A stretch of DNA of 50,235 nt, taken from IMG/VR virus record IMGVR_UViG_3300036854_000038, positions 1 to 50,235 of that record; one strand, 5' to 3'. The DNA is from a virus. Under the pieces are notes generated by a model. That model was given only the letters and a program-made list of their open reading frames with translations. It did no database searches and was not told the DNA's origin. A program made the translations under genes and the position numbers. This document shows, one piece after another, positions 15,995-23,585 of this stretch (position 1 is the stretch's first letter; the number at the start of each line of letters is the position of its first letter).

Positions 15995-17380
15995 TCAGGC
16001 GGACAGCAGCGAGACGATCGGCGAGAGGGTCGCCGAGCTGTTCTTGGGGGTGATCGCCGAGTTCAGCCAGGGGCGGCCGTCGACGCGCTCGATGATGCGG
16101 AACACCGTCATGTCATTCTGGAACTTGTAGTGTTCCGAGCTCCTGGCCGACATGACCTGCCGGTCGCCGAGCAGGTAGAAACCGAAGTCGATGAAGTTGA
16201 GCGCGCCGGTGGTGCCGAGCGCGGGCACCTTCTCGGTCAGCAGCACCGGACGGCCCAGCAGCGACAGCATCGGGTTGCCGTGCATGTCGGTTGTCCACGC
16301 GCCGGCACCGCCAACGTTCTCGGTCCCGGCGACGTTCTTGACCGGCAGCGTCATCTTGGCGAGCTGCGGGAACGTGTCGATCGAGGCGACCCACACCGCC
16401 CGGTTCAGCGACCCGGGGAGCATCCGCGCGTACATCGCCACCACGTCGTCCCACAGGATCAGGTTGGCGGTGGTCTCGGTGACGGTGATCTTCGCGGCGC
16501 CGTTGAGGACGCCGAGGGGCTCGCCCACGCCGGAGCCGCGCAGGAAGGCGTAGTCCTCGTAGAAGCCGAGCGCCTCGGGGAAGATCTCGTCGATGAACGC
16601 CTGGAACGAGGTGATCGAGTCCGAAAGCAGCTCGTTGGGGACCTGGGTGTAGGCGGTGAGCTTCTTGGCGTCCAGGACGACCCGGCCGAAGCTGGCCTGG
16701 CTCTCGGTGAGCGCCGCGCCCTCCTCGGTCCAGTAGCCGACGATGCCGCCGTACACGCTGGACACGTTCGAGGTCGAGTCGATCGCCGGAAACGGGACTC
16801 TGAGCGTCTCCATCGGGATGACGCGGGCCCGCGGGCGCACGATCGAGGTCTCCAGCGACACCCGCAGCAGCTCGCTGCGCAGCGTCTCCGGGATCAGAAA
16901 GCCGCCCTCGGAGGGGACGGTGCTCGAGAAGGCGTTGCGGACCCGGCCCAGCTTGGCCTGCGCCTGCGCGTCCCGCTGCCGGTTGTGCCACACCAGCGAG
17001 AAGTAGTCGGCGGCGTTCTCGAATTCCTTGTCGAGGGCCGCGCCCATCGCCCGGGAGTTGTACAGGCCGCCGCGCGCGCTGGCCCGGTCGCGGACCCCCT
17101 GGGGGTTCTTGAAGCCCAGATTGACCGGGACGACGCCCTCTTTCTCCTGCTGCTCCCGCAGCCACTCGCCCAGGACCTTCTGGGTCTGCTCGCGGACCTG
17201 GGTGGCGATCTCCTGGTCCTTGTTGTGGACCGCCTTCGCGTAGTTGCGCACGAAGGTGGCGAACCCGTCGCGCTGCTTGAACAGGGCCGCCATCTTGTTG
17301 CGGTCCAGCATGAACTCCTCGAGCTGGGCCGGGGTCTCGGGGATCGTGAGGTCGTCGACCTCGGGCGCGGTCGTGGTCAC
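15995..17380 (-). CDS. HK97-fold major capsid protein (461 aa)
   Basis: It forms the icosahedral shell. An N-terminal helical region (about 1-120, likely the delta/scaffold domain removed by the protease) is followed by the HK97-like capsid core: FLIPETLRSELLRVSLETS at about 165-185, strands VRPRARVIPMETLRVPFPAI, and C-terminal NFIDFGFYLLGDRQ. The GTG at 17380 has AAGGAG 7 bases upstream and overlaps the protease stop (GTGA). The order portal, protease, capsid is standard. Confidence 0.93.
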   Translation of the reverse strand: MTTTAPEVDDLTIPETPAQLEEFMLDRNKMAALFKQRDGFATFVRNYAKAVHNKDQEIATQVREQTQKVLGEWLREQQEKEGVVPVNLGFKNPQGVRDRASARGGLYNSRAMGAALDKEFENAADYFSLVWHNRQRDAQAQAKLGRVRNAFSSTVPSEGGFLIPETLRSELLRVSLETSIVRPRARVIPMETLRVPFPAIDSTSNVSSVYGGIVGYWTEEGAALTESQASFGRVVLDAKKLTAYTQVPNELLSDSITSFQAFIDEIFPEALGFYEDYAFLRGSGVGEPLGVLNGAAKITVTETTANLILWDDVVAMYARMLPGSLNRAVWVASIDTFPQLAKMTLPVKNVAGTENVGGAGAWTTDMHGNPMLSLLGRPVLLTEKVPALGTTGALNFIDFGFYLLGDRQVMSARSSEHYKFQNDMTVFRIIERVDGRPWLNSAITPKNSSATLSPIVSLLSA

Positions 17381-18342
17381 GGGCGCACTCCTTCCTGGAT
17401 GCCCTTGACAAACTCGTCGACGAAGTTGACCGGCTCCAGGGGAGGATCGGCCTTGACGGGTGGGGGGGCGGGCGCGTCGCCGTAGATGTCGGCGATCAGG
17501 GAGCCGACCACCTGCGGGTCGTAGCCGGCCATGGGGTCGAACGTCTCGTCGAGGCTGACGCGGAGGGCTTCGCCGACGGCGGCCCACTCCTCGTCAGTCA
17601 GCTCGTCGGCTGCCGCCGCGGCCGGCTCGGCAGCGGCCGGCTCACCGCTGCCCTGGCCCTCGTCGTCGTCGTCGGCTGGCTCGTCGTCGGCGGTGGAGTC
17701 GGCCAGGCCAGCCTCGACAGCCTCGGCGGCGCTGTACCAGGTCTCCGCGAGCATCCGCTCACGCCACTCGGCGACCGTGCTGCCAGCGCGGGCGGCGTAG
17801 ATCCCGGCGATCTCGTTGGAGATCCGGTCGAGCAGGTCAACCATTTGCCGGTGGTCGGCGGCGTTGCCGATGGTGAAACCGTGCGCGTCGTGGATCATGA
17901 ACTGGGTGCCGCGGTTCATGGCGATGGTGTCGCCGGCCTGCGCGATGAACGACGCGGCGCTTGCGGCGAGGCCGTCCACAACGACGTTGACCTCTCCGGG
18001 CCTGGTGGCCAGCAGGTTGTAGATGGCCGTCCCGTCGAACACGTCCCCGCCGGGGCTGTTGATGCGCAGCTTGATGGCACGGTCGGGGCCGATCTCGTCG
18101 AGGAGCTCGGCGAAGTCGTCGGCGGTGATGCCGAACCAGCCGCCGATGGAGTCGTACAGGCGGATCTCGGCGGGCTCGTCGGTGGCGGCCTTGTTGTGAA
18201 GCTCCAACTTCGGCCGGCGCTCCGGCGGGCGGGCCCCGAATGGCTGCCCGTCGCGGGCGCGCAGGTGCGCCTGCACGCGGGACATGACCACCTGGTCGAT
18301 GGGCGGGCCATGATCCCGCCGGACGAGCCGCCTATTGGCCAT
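17377..18342 (-). CDS. ClpP-type (S14) prohead protease (321 aa)
   Basis: This serine protease matures the prohead. The ClpP core is at about 55-215: INSPGGDVFDG at 95-105, nucleophile Ser128 in DGLAASAAS, and catalytic His151 in MIHDAHG. The C-terminal third is acidic and alanine-rich (ADDEPADDDDEGQGSGEPAA), then ends in a helix, and may act as a built-in scaffold. An operator-like element lies upstream at 18375-18401. Confidence 0.9.
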   Translation of the reverse strand: MANRRLVRRDHGPPIDQVVMSRVQAHLRARDGQPFGARPPERRPKLELHNKAATDEPAEIRLYDSIGGWFGITADDFAELLDEIGPDRAIKLRINSPGGDVFDGTAIYNLLATRPGEVNVVVDGLAASAASFIAQAGDTIAMNRGTQFMIHDAHGFTIGNAADHRQMVDLLDRISNEIAGIYAARAGSTVAEWRERMLAETWYSAAEAVEAGLADSTADDEPADDDDEGQGSGEPAAAEPAAAAADELTDEEWAAVGEALRVSLDETFDPMAGYDPQVVGSLIADIYGDAPAPPPVKADPPLEPVNFVDEFVKGIQEGVRP

Positions 18343-18374
18343 CGGGCACCCTGGGGGTCACGCCGCTCCTCGTG

Positions 18375-18401
18375 TTGACGCTCGTACTGACACTCCGTCA
18401 G
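18375..18401. promoter_or_regulatory. 27-bp operator-like element (CTGAC family), copy 2
   Basis: TTGACGCT, 4 bp, then CTGACACTCCGTCAG, nearly identical to the element at 11317. It sits in the 104-bp gap between portal and protease genes, upstream of the capsid transcription unit. It could control an internal promoter, or act like the stoperators of mycobacteriophages. The rest of the gap holds no gene. Confidence 0.65.
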
Positions 18402-18446
18402 GCGGACTGTACCGCAAATGCCAACCCTGGCGTTACGAAACCCCGG

Positions 18447-19751
18447 TCAGGCGCCGTTGCCGTTGTGGCCGGCCAGCGCGAGCGCCCGCACGGCTTCGGC
18501 GAGGTCCCCGGTGCCCGGCGCGCCCGGCGTCGGGGTGGGCTTGGGCGCGGCCGGCTTGGTGTAGTCGAGCTGGGGCAGGCCACACAGCTCCAGCACCTGC
18601 TCGGCGTCGAATCCGGCCTGGATGAGCCGGATGGCCATGTCCACGGCGGCCTCACGCTCGAGCCGGTCAGCGTCACGGTCGGCCGGTGTCGGGTCGTCGT
18701 GGTCCCACTCGTACTGGTCGGCCACGTCACGGCCGAACAGCGGCAGAAAGTCCGAGTTGAGGGCGCCTTTGATGCGGTTGAGGCGCTGGCGGAGCACCCA
18801 CCTGGCGAAGACGACCTCACCGGCCTCAGCATTCGCGCGGTTGATGTCGACGACGTCACCGAGCATCGGCCGCGGGTAGCCGAACGCCTTGCGGATCTGC
18901 TCGTCGTTGACGGCCCGCAGCTCGGAGAACTGCATGTCCCGCATCGAGAACGCCCGGTCGACCCATTTGCCCTGCTCGATGACGGCGACCCGGTGGGCGT
19001 TGCGGACGCCCTGATGCTGCTCCCGCCACCGGGCCCCCATCTCGTCGAACTCGGCGTCGGAGAGGCGCTTGTCGACCTCGATGATGCCGCCCGGGGAAGC
19101 GTCGTTGAGGAAGAAGTTCCGGTTCCACTCGGCCGTGTAGCGCGTGCTGTCCAGGTCCGCCAGGACGCTCTGGACGGGCCCCATGCCGCGGTAGGGGTCC
19201 AAGGGGTTCGGCATCCGCAGGAAGACCACTTCGTCGGTGCCAAGGGGGATCTTCCGGCCGTCAGGGTCGGAGTAGATGTAGCCGGAGACGAACTTGGTGG
19301 GATGCGGCTCCGGGGCCATCTTGTCGGGGCGTATCGGCCACAGCGAGATGGGCAGGTCGCTGCGGGGGTTGCGGCCGACGACCCACCAGCCCTCGCCGAC
19401 CAGCTCCACATGCTGGGAGAACACCTCGCGGAACTCCTGCCCCGTCATGAACGGGTTGGGCTGGTGCCACACGTCCAGCGCCCAATGCGAGGTGACCTCG
19501 ACGCGGGTGTCCTCCACCGGCCCGTACCTGCGCCTGCGGTCGGTTTGCTTGCGGTACAGGTGCCACTGGACCTCGCTCACCGACGTGGCGATCCGGGAGA
19601 CGATGGCGAACAGGGTTCCGACGCTGCCGTACTGGCGCATCATCCGTTCCTGATGCGTCTCCGACCACAGCGGCAGGCTCACGGCGGTGCCGCCCTTGCC
19701 CACATACGGGACCGGCGCCCGGTTCAGCAGCGCGCCCAGGGGAGACCTCAC
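18447..19751 (-). CDS. HK97-type portal protein (434 aa)
   Basis: It forms the dodecameric channel for DNA entry and exit. Recognisable family segments are SVGTLFAIVSRIATSVSEV near residue 43, WWVVGRNPRSDLPISLWPI at about 122, VVFLRMPNPLDPYRGMGPVQ at about 175, NRNFFLNDASPGGIIE and KAFGYPRPMLGDVVDINRAN. The C-terminus is proline-rich. The GTG start overlaps the lipoprotein stop (GTGA). Confidence 0.93.
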   Translation of the reverse strand: MRSPLGALLNRAPVPYVGKGGTAVSLPLWSETHQERMMRQYGSVGTLFAIVSRIATSVSEVQWHLYRKQTDRRRRYGPVEDTRVEVTSHWALDVWHQPNPFMTGQEFREVFSQHVELVGEGWWVVGRNPRSDLPISLWPIRPDKMAPEPHPTKFVSGYIYSDPDGRKIPLGTDEVVFLRMPNPLDPYRGMGPVQSVLADLDSTRYTAEWNRNFFLNDASPGGIIEVDKRLSDAEFDEMGARWREQHQGVRNAHRVAVIEQGKWVDRAFSMRDMQFSELRAVNDEQIRKAFGYPRPMLGDVVDINRANAEAGEVVFARWVLRQRLNRIKGALNSDFLPLFGRDVADQYEWDHDDPTPADRDADRLEREAAVDMAIRLIQAGFDAEQVLELCGLPQLDYTKPAAPKPTPTPGAPGTGDLAEAVRALALAGHNGNGA

Positions 19752-20146
19752 GGCGCCGCCGTCCGCTGCACCTCACGCACGACAGCCCGGTGGGCATCCG
19801 GGTGGTCGAAGACCTCGAAGCTGATGCGTGCCTGCTGGCCTGGCTGGACGTGTTCGGCGGTGGGGTTCGCCCAGTCGACCTGCGTGCCGGCCTTGTTCTC
19901 GATGCTGACCTCGATGTAGTAGTCGGACGGGCCACTAGTATGGTTGGTGATGAGGAGTCTGCCGACGTGGCGGACCACGCCGCCTTCCACGTCGGCCCGC
20001 TGGAAGGAGAGGAGCTTCACGTCGGCGGTGGCGTCTTTGGCGCCAAGGCCCCGGCTGACCGTCTCCCCGGTCTCAACGGACGCGCTGCATCCGGCCACCA
20101 GGGCACCTAGCAGCAGCGCACCGCAGACCCACCACCACCGCCTCAT
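19748..20146 (-). CDS. Predicted lipoprotein inside the packaging/head operon (132 aa)
   Basis: A type II signal peptide is clear: WWWVCGALLLGALVAGC, with the lipobox LVAGC and Cys20 as the lipidation site. The mature part is a beta-sandwich-like domain (VRHVGRLLITNHTSGPSDYY, IEVSIENKAGTQVDWANP). It lies between the terminase-side genes and the portal and overlaps the portal gene, so it is expressed with the virion genes. Surface lipoproteins of temperate phages often block superinfection. That role here is inference. Confidence 0.8.
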   Translation of the reverse strand: MRRWWWVCGALLLGALVAGCSASVETGETVSRGLGAKDATADVKLLSFQRADVEGGVVRHVGRLLITNHTSGPSDYYIEVSIENKAGTQVDWANPTAEHVQPGQQARISFEVFDHPDAHRAVVREVQRTAAP

Positions 20147-20167
20147 GGCACCTTTCTCCCTCGCGGC

Positions 20168-20446
20168 TTACCGTCGCCGGTCATCATCGCCGCTCAGGTA
20201 CTCCAGCACCAGCAGCGACACGCCAGCGGCGGCCAGGCCGGCAGGGACGGCGACCATCCACGCCGCGGTGGAGAGCAGGCCGAAGCCACCCACCGACAGC
20301 AGCGTGGTCCGGGCCCGGGGCAGCCGCTCGACCACCCGCGCGGCCAGCCGGCCCAGCACGGCCAGCAGCGGCTGGCGTGGTGGGAGTGCCGGCAGGGCCT
20401 GGAGCCGCGCGCGCTCCTGCGCGTAGGCGTCGCCGAGGGCGCTCAC
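20168..20446 (-). CDS. Membrane protein (92 aa)
   Basis: A charged N-terminal helix (GDAYAQERARLQALPALPP) and a basic middle lead to two hydrophobic segments (LLSVGGFGLLSTAAWMVAVP and AGLAAAGVSLLVLEYLSG). The GTG has GGAGG 5 bases upstream and overlaps the previous stop (GTGA). It is downstream of two zinc-binding-type peptides and upstream of the lipoprotein. Unknown function. Confidence 0.65.
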   Translation of the reverse strand: MSALGDAYAQERARLQALPALPPRQPLLAVLGRLAARVVERLPRARTTLLSVGGFGLLSTAAWMVAVPAGLAAAGVSLLVLEYLSGDDDRRR

Positions 20447-20607
20447 AGAGACCTCCCATAGGCCAGCACGCAGCGCACACCGGCAGGATGCCTCGGGTGG
20501 TCCCACTCTGGGCACCGCAGGCAGCACAGCTCGGACGGTGGCTCACAGGCCGTCGTGTGCCCCTGGCAGCAGACACCCGGTACCGCGACCGCGCTCATGT
20601 CGATCAC
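20443..20607 (-). CDS. Cysteine-rich small protein (54 aa)
   Basis: Eight cysteines in a short chain (CCQGHTTAC...LCCLRCPEWDHPRH...VRC) suggest zinc binding. The start is taken as GTG at 20607 because it overlaps the upstream stop (GTGA) and has AAGGA five bases upstream. An ATG lies three codons later. It belongs to a run of small coupled genes between terminase and portal. Confidence 0.6.
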   Translation of the reverse strand: MIDMSAVAVPGVCCQGHTTACEPPSELCCLRCPEWDHPRHPAGVRCVLAYGRSL

Positions 20608-20801
20608 AGCCGTCCTTTCGGCAGGGCGAACAGCTCAGCCGGCTTCCCACACGGCACCGGCCGGCTCGGCAGGGCGCCTTCGGCGCTGCCGATCTGAGCG
20701 GCACAGCGGCCAAAGGTGGGCGAACCTACAAGCCGCAGGTAGGAGCGGTGGCCGTCCCCGCAGATGGCGAGGTACTCTCGCGCGTGATCGGTCAGGCTCA
20801 C
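20604..20801 (-). CDS. Small conserved protein (65 aa)
   Basis: It begins SLTDHAREYLAICGDGHRSY and has Cys residues spaced through RCAAQIG...PVPCGKPA. The GTG overlaps the terminase stop (GTGA) and GAGG lies upstream. Small Cys-containing proteins of this form commonly follow the terminase in actinophages. Function unknown. Confidence 0.6.
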   Translation of the reverse strand: MSLTDHAREYLAICGDGHRSYLRLVGSPTFGRCAAQIGSAEGALPSRPVPCGKPAELFALPKGRL

Positions 20802-22081
20802 AAGAACCTCACTCGTGGTCGTCCTTTCAGGTCCCGCTCGGCGACGATATACCGCATCGCGTCACAGCCGTCATCGTTCTCCTTGATGGGCTGCTCCTTG
20901 GTCTTGTAGTCGCCCCACACGTACCCGGGGACCTCCTCGGCCGTGCACGTCGGCTTGTGCTGCTCGTCCAGGTCCGGGTCACGGTAGACCCGGCAGTCCT
21001 TGAAGATGAGCAGCCTGCGGTCCCGCAGCCGGGTCTGCACCGCGTCGATGCCTTCCAGGACCTTCTTCACCGCCGGGATCGTCCCCACCCCCAGGTGATG
21101 CTCCAGGGTGGCCCGGTCCTCGGCGTCATGGTCGCAGATCACCGCCCGCGGCCGTGGTTCCGCCTTGGCGTAGGTGATCGCATCCTGGCAGTGCTCATCG
21201 ACCGTCCGATGCGTCCGGTACAGCTCCCGGTACAGGAAGAGCTTCCCATCGGGGTCTTCCGCCCACCACTGCATCACGAACGGGTGCACGAACCCGAAGT
21301 CCACCGACCACCACCTGGTCCAGTCGGTCGGGATCGGGAACGGCTCCACCACATGCACCGCCGGGTCCCAATGCTCGTAGATGACGCCCTCCGCGGCGAC
21401 CCACCGGCCCAGGTACAGGCGCTGATACCTGACGCCGGTCAGGGCCTGCAACTTCCCCAGATACGTCGCCCCCGTCGTGGTCGGCTCCCCGTCGGACCCG
21501 TACAGCAGCGGATTGTCGGTGTGCCGCGACTCCAGCAGCACCGTCCCCCCCCGGTCGCAGCGCTGCTTCAGCCAGTGTGTCGGCATGTCCGGGTTGCAGT
21601 CCGCCAGCAGCTGCTGATACGGCATCCTGCCGTACCGCAGCCGCGTGGTCAGCGCCTCCCAGTCGTCCTCCAGCAGCTCCGTGGCCTCCTGCACATAGAT
21701 CAGGTCATACTCCGTCGACATGACCTTGCTGGCCTTGTCCAGGCCACCCAGGATCACCCGCGACCCGTTCCGGTACCGGTACTGCGCCGGCTCCTGCGCG
21801 CTCCCCCCGTAGAACGCCACCACCCCCGCAGCCAGCGCCTCCGAGATCACAAACCGCGTCCACGTCACCAGCGCCCCCGCACTCAGCGACGTCGACGTCT
21901 TCCGCAGCAGCAGGCCCCGCATCCCCGGATACTTGAGCGCCGCCAGATGCACCTTCTCCAGGCACGACCGGCTCTTCCCGGTCCCCGCCGGCCCCGCCAC
22001 CAGCACCTCACTATCCCGGCGCCGCCACAGCTCCGCACACGCCCCCCGCGGCGAAAACCTGTGCACCATCGATGCCGTCAC
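20798..22081 (-). CDS. Terminase large subunit (427 aa)
   Basis: This is the packaging motor ATPase and nuclease. Walker A is GPAGTGKS at residues 30-37, Walker B is DLIYVQEATE, and the Terminase_3-like nuclease half has VDFG, then CDHDAEDR, and a late DDGCDAMRY. GTG at 22081 is preferred over GTG at 22087 because it overlaps the upstream stop (GTGA). A repeat-rich gap and the small subunit lie upstream. Confidence 0.92.
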   Translation of the reverse strand: MTASMVHRFSPRGACAELWRRRDSEVLVAGPAGTGKSRSCLEKVHLAALKYPGMRGLLLRKTSTSLSAGALVTWTRFVISEALAAGVVAFYGGSAQEPAQYRYRNGSRVILGGLDKASKVMSTEYDLIYVQEATELLEDDWEALTTRLRYGRMPYQQLLADCNPDMPTHWLKQRCDRGGTVLLESRHTDNPLLYGSDGEPTTTGATYLGKLQALTGVRYQRLYLGRWVAAEGVIYEHWDPAVHVVEPFPIPTDWTRWWSVDFGFVHPFVMQWWAEDPDGKLFLYRELYRTHRTVDEHCQDAITYAKAEPRPRAVICDHDAEDRATLEHHLGVGTIPAVKKVLEGIDAVQTRLRDRRLLIFKDCRVYRDPDLDEQHKPTCTAEEVPGYVWGDYKTKEQPIKENDDGCDAMRYIVAERDLKGRPRVRFL

Positions 22082-22302
22082 AGCCACCCCCCGGATGCTA
22101 GAGTCCCCCCGCTGGGGAGGGGGGGCTGGGGGGGAGAGGTTGGAGAGGAGAAGAGAGGAGGGGGAAAGGGGGGGAGAGACGAGGGGAGGGACCGCACCAC
22201 GCCCGGGTCGGCCAGCTCATCGTGGGCGCAGTCATAGCAGACCCCATCCACCAGGTCGTCAGCATCGACCTCGCAACCGCACACCCCACACACTGCTGTC
22301 AT
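22078..22302 (-). CDS. Zinc-ribbon protein with proline-rich tail (74 aa)
   Basis: The N-terminus (CGVCGCEVDADDLVDGVCYDC) carries a CxxC...CxxC pair typical of a zinc ribbon. Residues 38-68 are Pro/Ser/Leu-rich because that part is encoded by the homopurine tract of 22114-22190. It overlaps the terminase start. The tail's composition makes its C-terminal extent less certain than its N-terminus. Confidence 0.6.
   Translation of the reverse strand: MTAVCGVCGCEVDADDLVDGVCYDCAHDELADPGVVRSLPSSLPPFPPPLFSSPTSPPQPPLPSGGTLASGGWL
22114..22190. repeat. 77-bp near-homopurine tract
   Basis: On the plus strand only five of 77 bases are pyrimidines, in runs such as GGGGAGGGGGGG and GGAGAGGAGAAGAGAGGAGG. 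Such tracts can form triplex (H-DNA) or G-rich structures. It lies inside the proline-rich 3' part of the small gene upstream of the large terminase. Confidence 0.85.
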
Positions 22303-22538
22303 GCTCGCACCATTCGACCGAATCTAGTTTGAGTGGCTGCAACACGAACCGGGGGGCCCCAGTACCCAGGTGGCGGGACCTTCGGTATTTTCCCAGCCCA
22401 AGGGCCTTTCGTTTGTGTGTGTGGGTGGTGGTAGGTACCTACCTCCCATAGTACCCACACCCACCCTATACCTACCTACTGTACCCATAGTACCCATACC
22501 TACCTAGGTACTAGGGGTGGGGTAGGACCAGGTCCCAC
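22303..22538. repeat. 236-bp non-coding repeat region between the terminase genes
   Basis: No gene is seen. The right half contains short direct repeats: CCCATAGTACCCA at 22445-22457 and 22484-22496 (39 bp apart), ATACCTACCTA at 22468-22478 and 22496-22506, the palindrome GTAGGTACCTAC at 22431-22442, and CCTAGGTA/CTAGG at 22503-22514. Sites of this type next to a small terminase gene are candidates for cos/pac recognition. A late promoter could also lie here. Confidence 0.6.
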
Positions 22539-22889
22539 CTACAAGGCCTCCAGGTCGACCCCGTCGATGCGGTAGTCCACCTGTCCACCATCCACCTGCA
22601 CCTGGGTACTGCTCGGCCCGTACCCGCTGCGGTCCAACAGCGCCGTCGCAGCACGGACAGCGATCGCCTCATCAGGCGAGTCGAGCAGCTGCACCAGGCG
22701 GGCAGCCGCAGGATCGGCAGCCTCGAGGAGGCGACGGCGCGCCGCATTCTGCACTTGGGGAGCCTTGCCACCATGCAGGTTGCAGACCAGGGAGCCGGGC
22801 GCTGGTGTGCGTCCGCAGCGGCCGCCTGCTCGGTTGTGGGCGGTGCAGCGACGCTTGGGAGGCCCGTCGGTAGGGTGAGGCCCGTTCAT
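22539..22889 (-). CDS. Terminase small subunit (116 aa)
   Basis: It is expected to bind the packaging site and load the large subunit. A zinc-binding-like N-terminus (RRCTAHNRAGGRCGRTPAPG, VCNLHGG) runs into KAPQVQNAARRRLLEAADPAA, the signature order of actinophage small terminases, then a helical domain ending DRSGYGPSSTQV. The ATG at 22889 lacks a ribosome site and sits 6 bases past a TATGCT -10, so it is probably leaderless. Confidence 0.8.
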   Translation of the reverse strand: MNGPHPTDGPPKRRCTAHNRAGGRCGRTPAPGSLVCNLHGGKAPQVQNAARRRLLEAADPAAARLVQLLDSPDEAIAVRAATALLDRSGYGPSSTQVQVDGGQVDYRIDGVDLEAL

Positions 22890-22895
22890 GGGGTG

Positions 22896-22901
22896 AGCAT
22901 A
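22896..22901 (-). promoter_or_regulatory. -10 box (TATGCT) for a leaderless small-terminase transcript
   Basis: TATGCT ends exactly 6 bases before the ATG, so the transcript should start at or next to the A of the ATG. The same spacing occurs at 23581, 28202 and 48854. No good -35 is seen. The upstream hairpin at 22908-22935 falls in the spacer. Confidence 0.5.
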
Positions 22902-22907
22902 GCAAGG

Positions 22908-22935
22908 CGCCCGGCCGCTGGTGGACGGCCGGGCG
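22908..22935 (-). terminator. Terminator hairpin after the 66-aa basic protein gene
   Basis: CGCCCGGCCG at 22908-22917 pairs with CGGCCGGGCG at 22926-22935 around an 8-base loop, 12 bases past the stop at 22948. It should separate the early small gene from the terminase transcript. Confidence 0.7.
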
Positions 22936-22947
22936 GTGGGCGAGGCG

Positions 22948-23148
22948 TCAGATGCGAACGATTCCGCTGGCGTTGTAGACGCTGCGCTGACGGAGCGAGA
23001 GCCGGTTGGTGTGTCGGTAGCAGAATGCCTCATACAGCAGTTCCCAGCGGATTGCGGAGTGGTGGTCTTGCTGACGGCGGGCGCGTTCGATGCGGCGGAG
23101 TGCGCGCATCCTGGTGGTGTGGGTGCGGGTTCCGGTGTAGCGGCCCAT
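22948..23148 (-). CDS. Small basic protein (66 aa)
   Basis: It starts MGRYTGTRTHTTRMRALRRI and is strongly basic throughout, with a helical segment RIERARRQQDHHSAIRWELL. GGAGG lies 6 bases before this ATG. An in-frame ATG at 23184 would sit almost on the -10 box and is rejected. It is driven by a promoter with paired 18-bp dyads (23175-23227) and ended by a hairpin. Nucleic-acid binding is likely from charge only. Confidence 0.6.
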   Translation of the reverse strand: MGRYTGTRTHTTRMRALRRIERARRQQDHHSAIRWELLYEAFCYRHTNRLSLRQRSVYNASGIVRI

Positions 23149-23174
23149 CTTGTTCCTCCTGGCTGGTCTGGTCT

Positions 23175-23227
23175 GTCGAGTCATGACTCTACGCTCTCCC
23201 TGGGATGCTGTCAAGGGATGACTTGAC
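23175..23227 (-). promoter_or_regulatory. Promoter with two 18-bp operator dyads (set A, minus)
   Basis: TTGACA (23214-23209), 17 bp, TAGAGT (23191-23186). The -35 lies in the perfect dyad GTCAAGGGATGACTTGAC (23210-23227) and the -10 in GTCGAGTCATGACTCTAC (23175-23192). The dyads start 35 bp apart, as in the other sets. Confidence 0.82.
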
Positions 23228-23237
23228 AGACGGCTGA

Positions 23238-23265
23238 GCGCCCGGCCGTGGTGGGGGCCGGGCGC
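23238..23265 (-). terminator. Terminator hairpin after the 54-aa protein gene
   Basis: GCGCCCGGCC (23238-23247) and GGCCGGGCGC (23256-23265) form a perfect 10-bp stem with an 8-base loop, 15 bases after the stop at 23281. It closely resembles the hairpin at 22908. Confidence 0.72.
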
Positions 23266-23280
23266 CTTGTGTGGTGGTGG

Positions 23281-23445
23281 TCAGTAGGTGAAGCCTCGGG
23301 CTTTCAGGTACCGGTCGTGTAGTGCGAGGTAAATTGCGTCCCAGCGTTGTACTGCGTCGATGTCACCGTTGTTCCATGCGCGGTGTGAGCGTTGGAATGC
23401 GCGGATGCTTGAGCGTTCCATGCGCTTCAGGCTGTGCTTTCCCAT
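23281..23445 (-). CDS. Small basic helical protein (54 aa)
   Basis: The sequence begins MGKHSLKRMERSSIRAFQRS and ends in an aromatic helix (YLALHDRYLKARGFTY). A strong GGGAGGA lies before the ATG. Its promoter is set B minus (23470-23522) and its terminator the hairpin at 23238. Together with the 66-aa gene it forms the leftward early output. Unknown function. Confidence 0.6.
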   Translation of the reverse strand: MGKHSLKRMERSSIRAFQRSHRAWNNGDIDAVQRWDAIYLALHDRYLKARGFTY

Positions 23446-23469
23446 AGGGTCCTCCCTCCCTCCTCGCTT

Positions 23470-23522
23470 GTCGAGGCATGACTCTACGCTCCCTCATGGA
23501 TGCTGTCAAGCCATCACTCTAC
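23470..23522 (-). promoter_or_regulatory. Promoter with two 18-bp operator dyads (set B, minus)
   Basis: TTGACA (23509-23504), 17 bp, TAGAGT (23486-23481). The dyads are GTCAAGCCATCACTCTAC (23505-23522) and GTCGAGGCATGACTCTAC (23470-23487), 35 bp apart. It fires left toward the 54-aa gene and is back to back with the plus-strand set B. Confidence 0.82.
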
Positions 23523-23532
23523 GCACTTCTCT

Positions 23533-23585
23533 GTAGAGCCATCCCTTGACGCTCTCCTCTCCCACCTGTAGAGTCATGGCATGAC
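23533..23585 (+). promoter_or_regulatory. Promoter with two 18-bp operator dyads (set B, plus)
   Basis: TTGACG (23546-23551), 17 bp, TAGAGT (23569-23574). The dyads are GTAGAGCCATCCCTTGAC (23533-23550) and GTAGAGTCATGGCATGAC (23568-23585). The ATG of the next gene starts 6 bases after the -10, so the message is leaderless and the operator overlaps the start codon. Confidence 0.82.

Noticed and set aside
22660-22690. Third hammerhead-like CTGATGA
   Set aside because: CTGATGAGGC occurs in the small terminase gene but lacks the GAAA and paired stems I and III.
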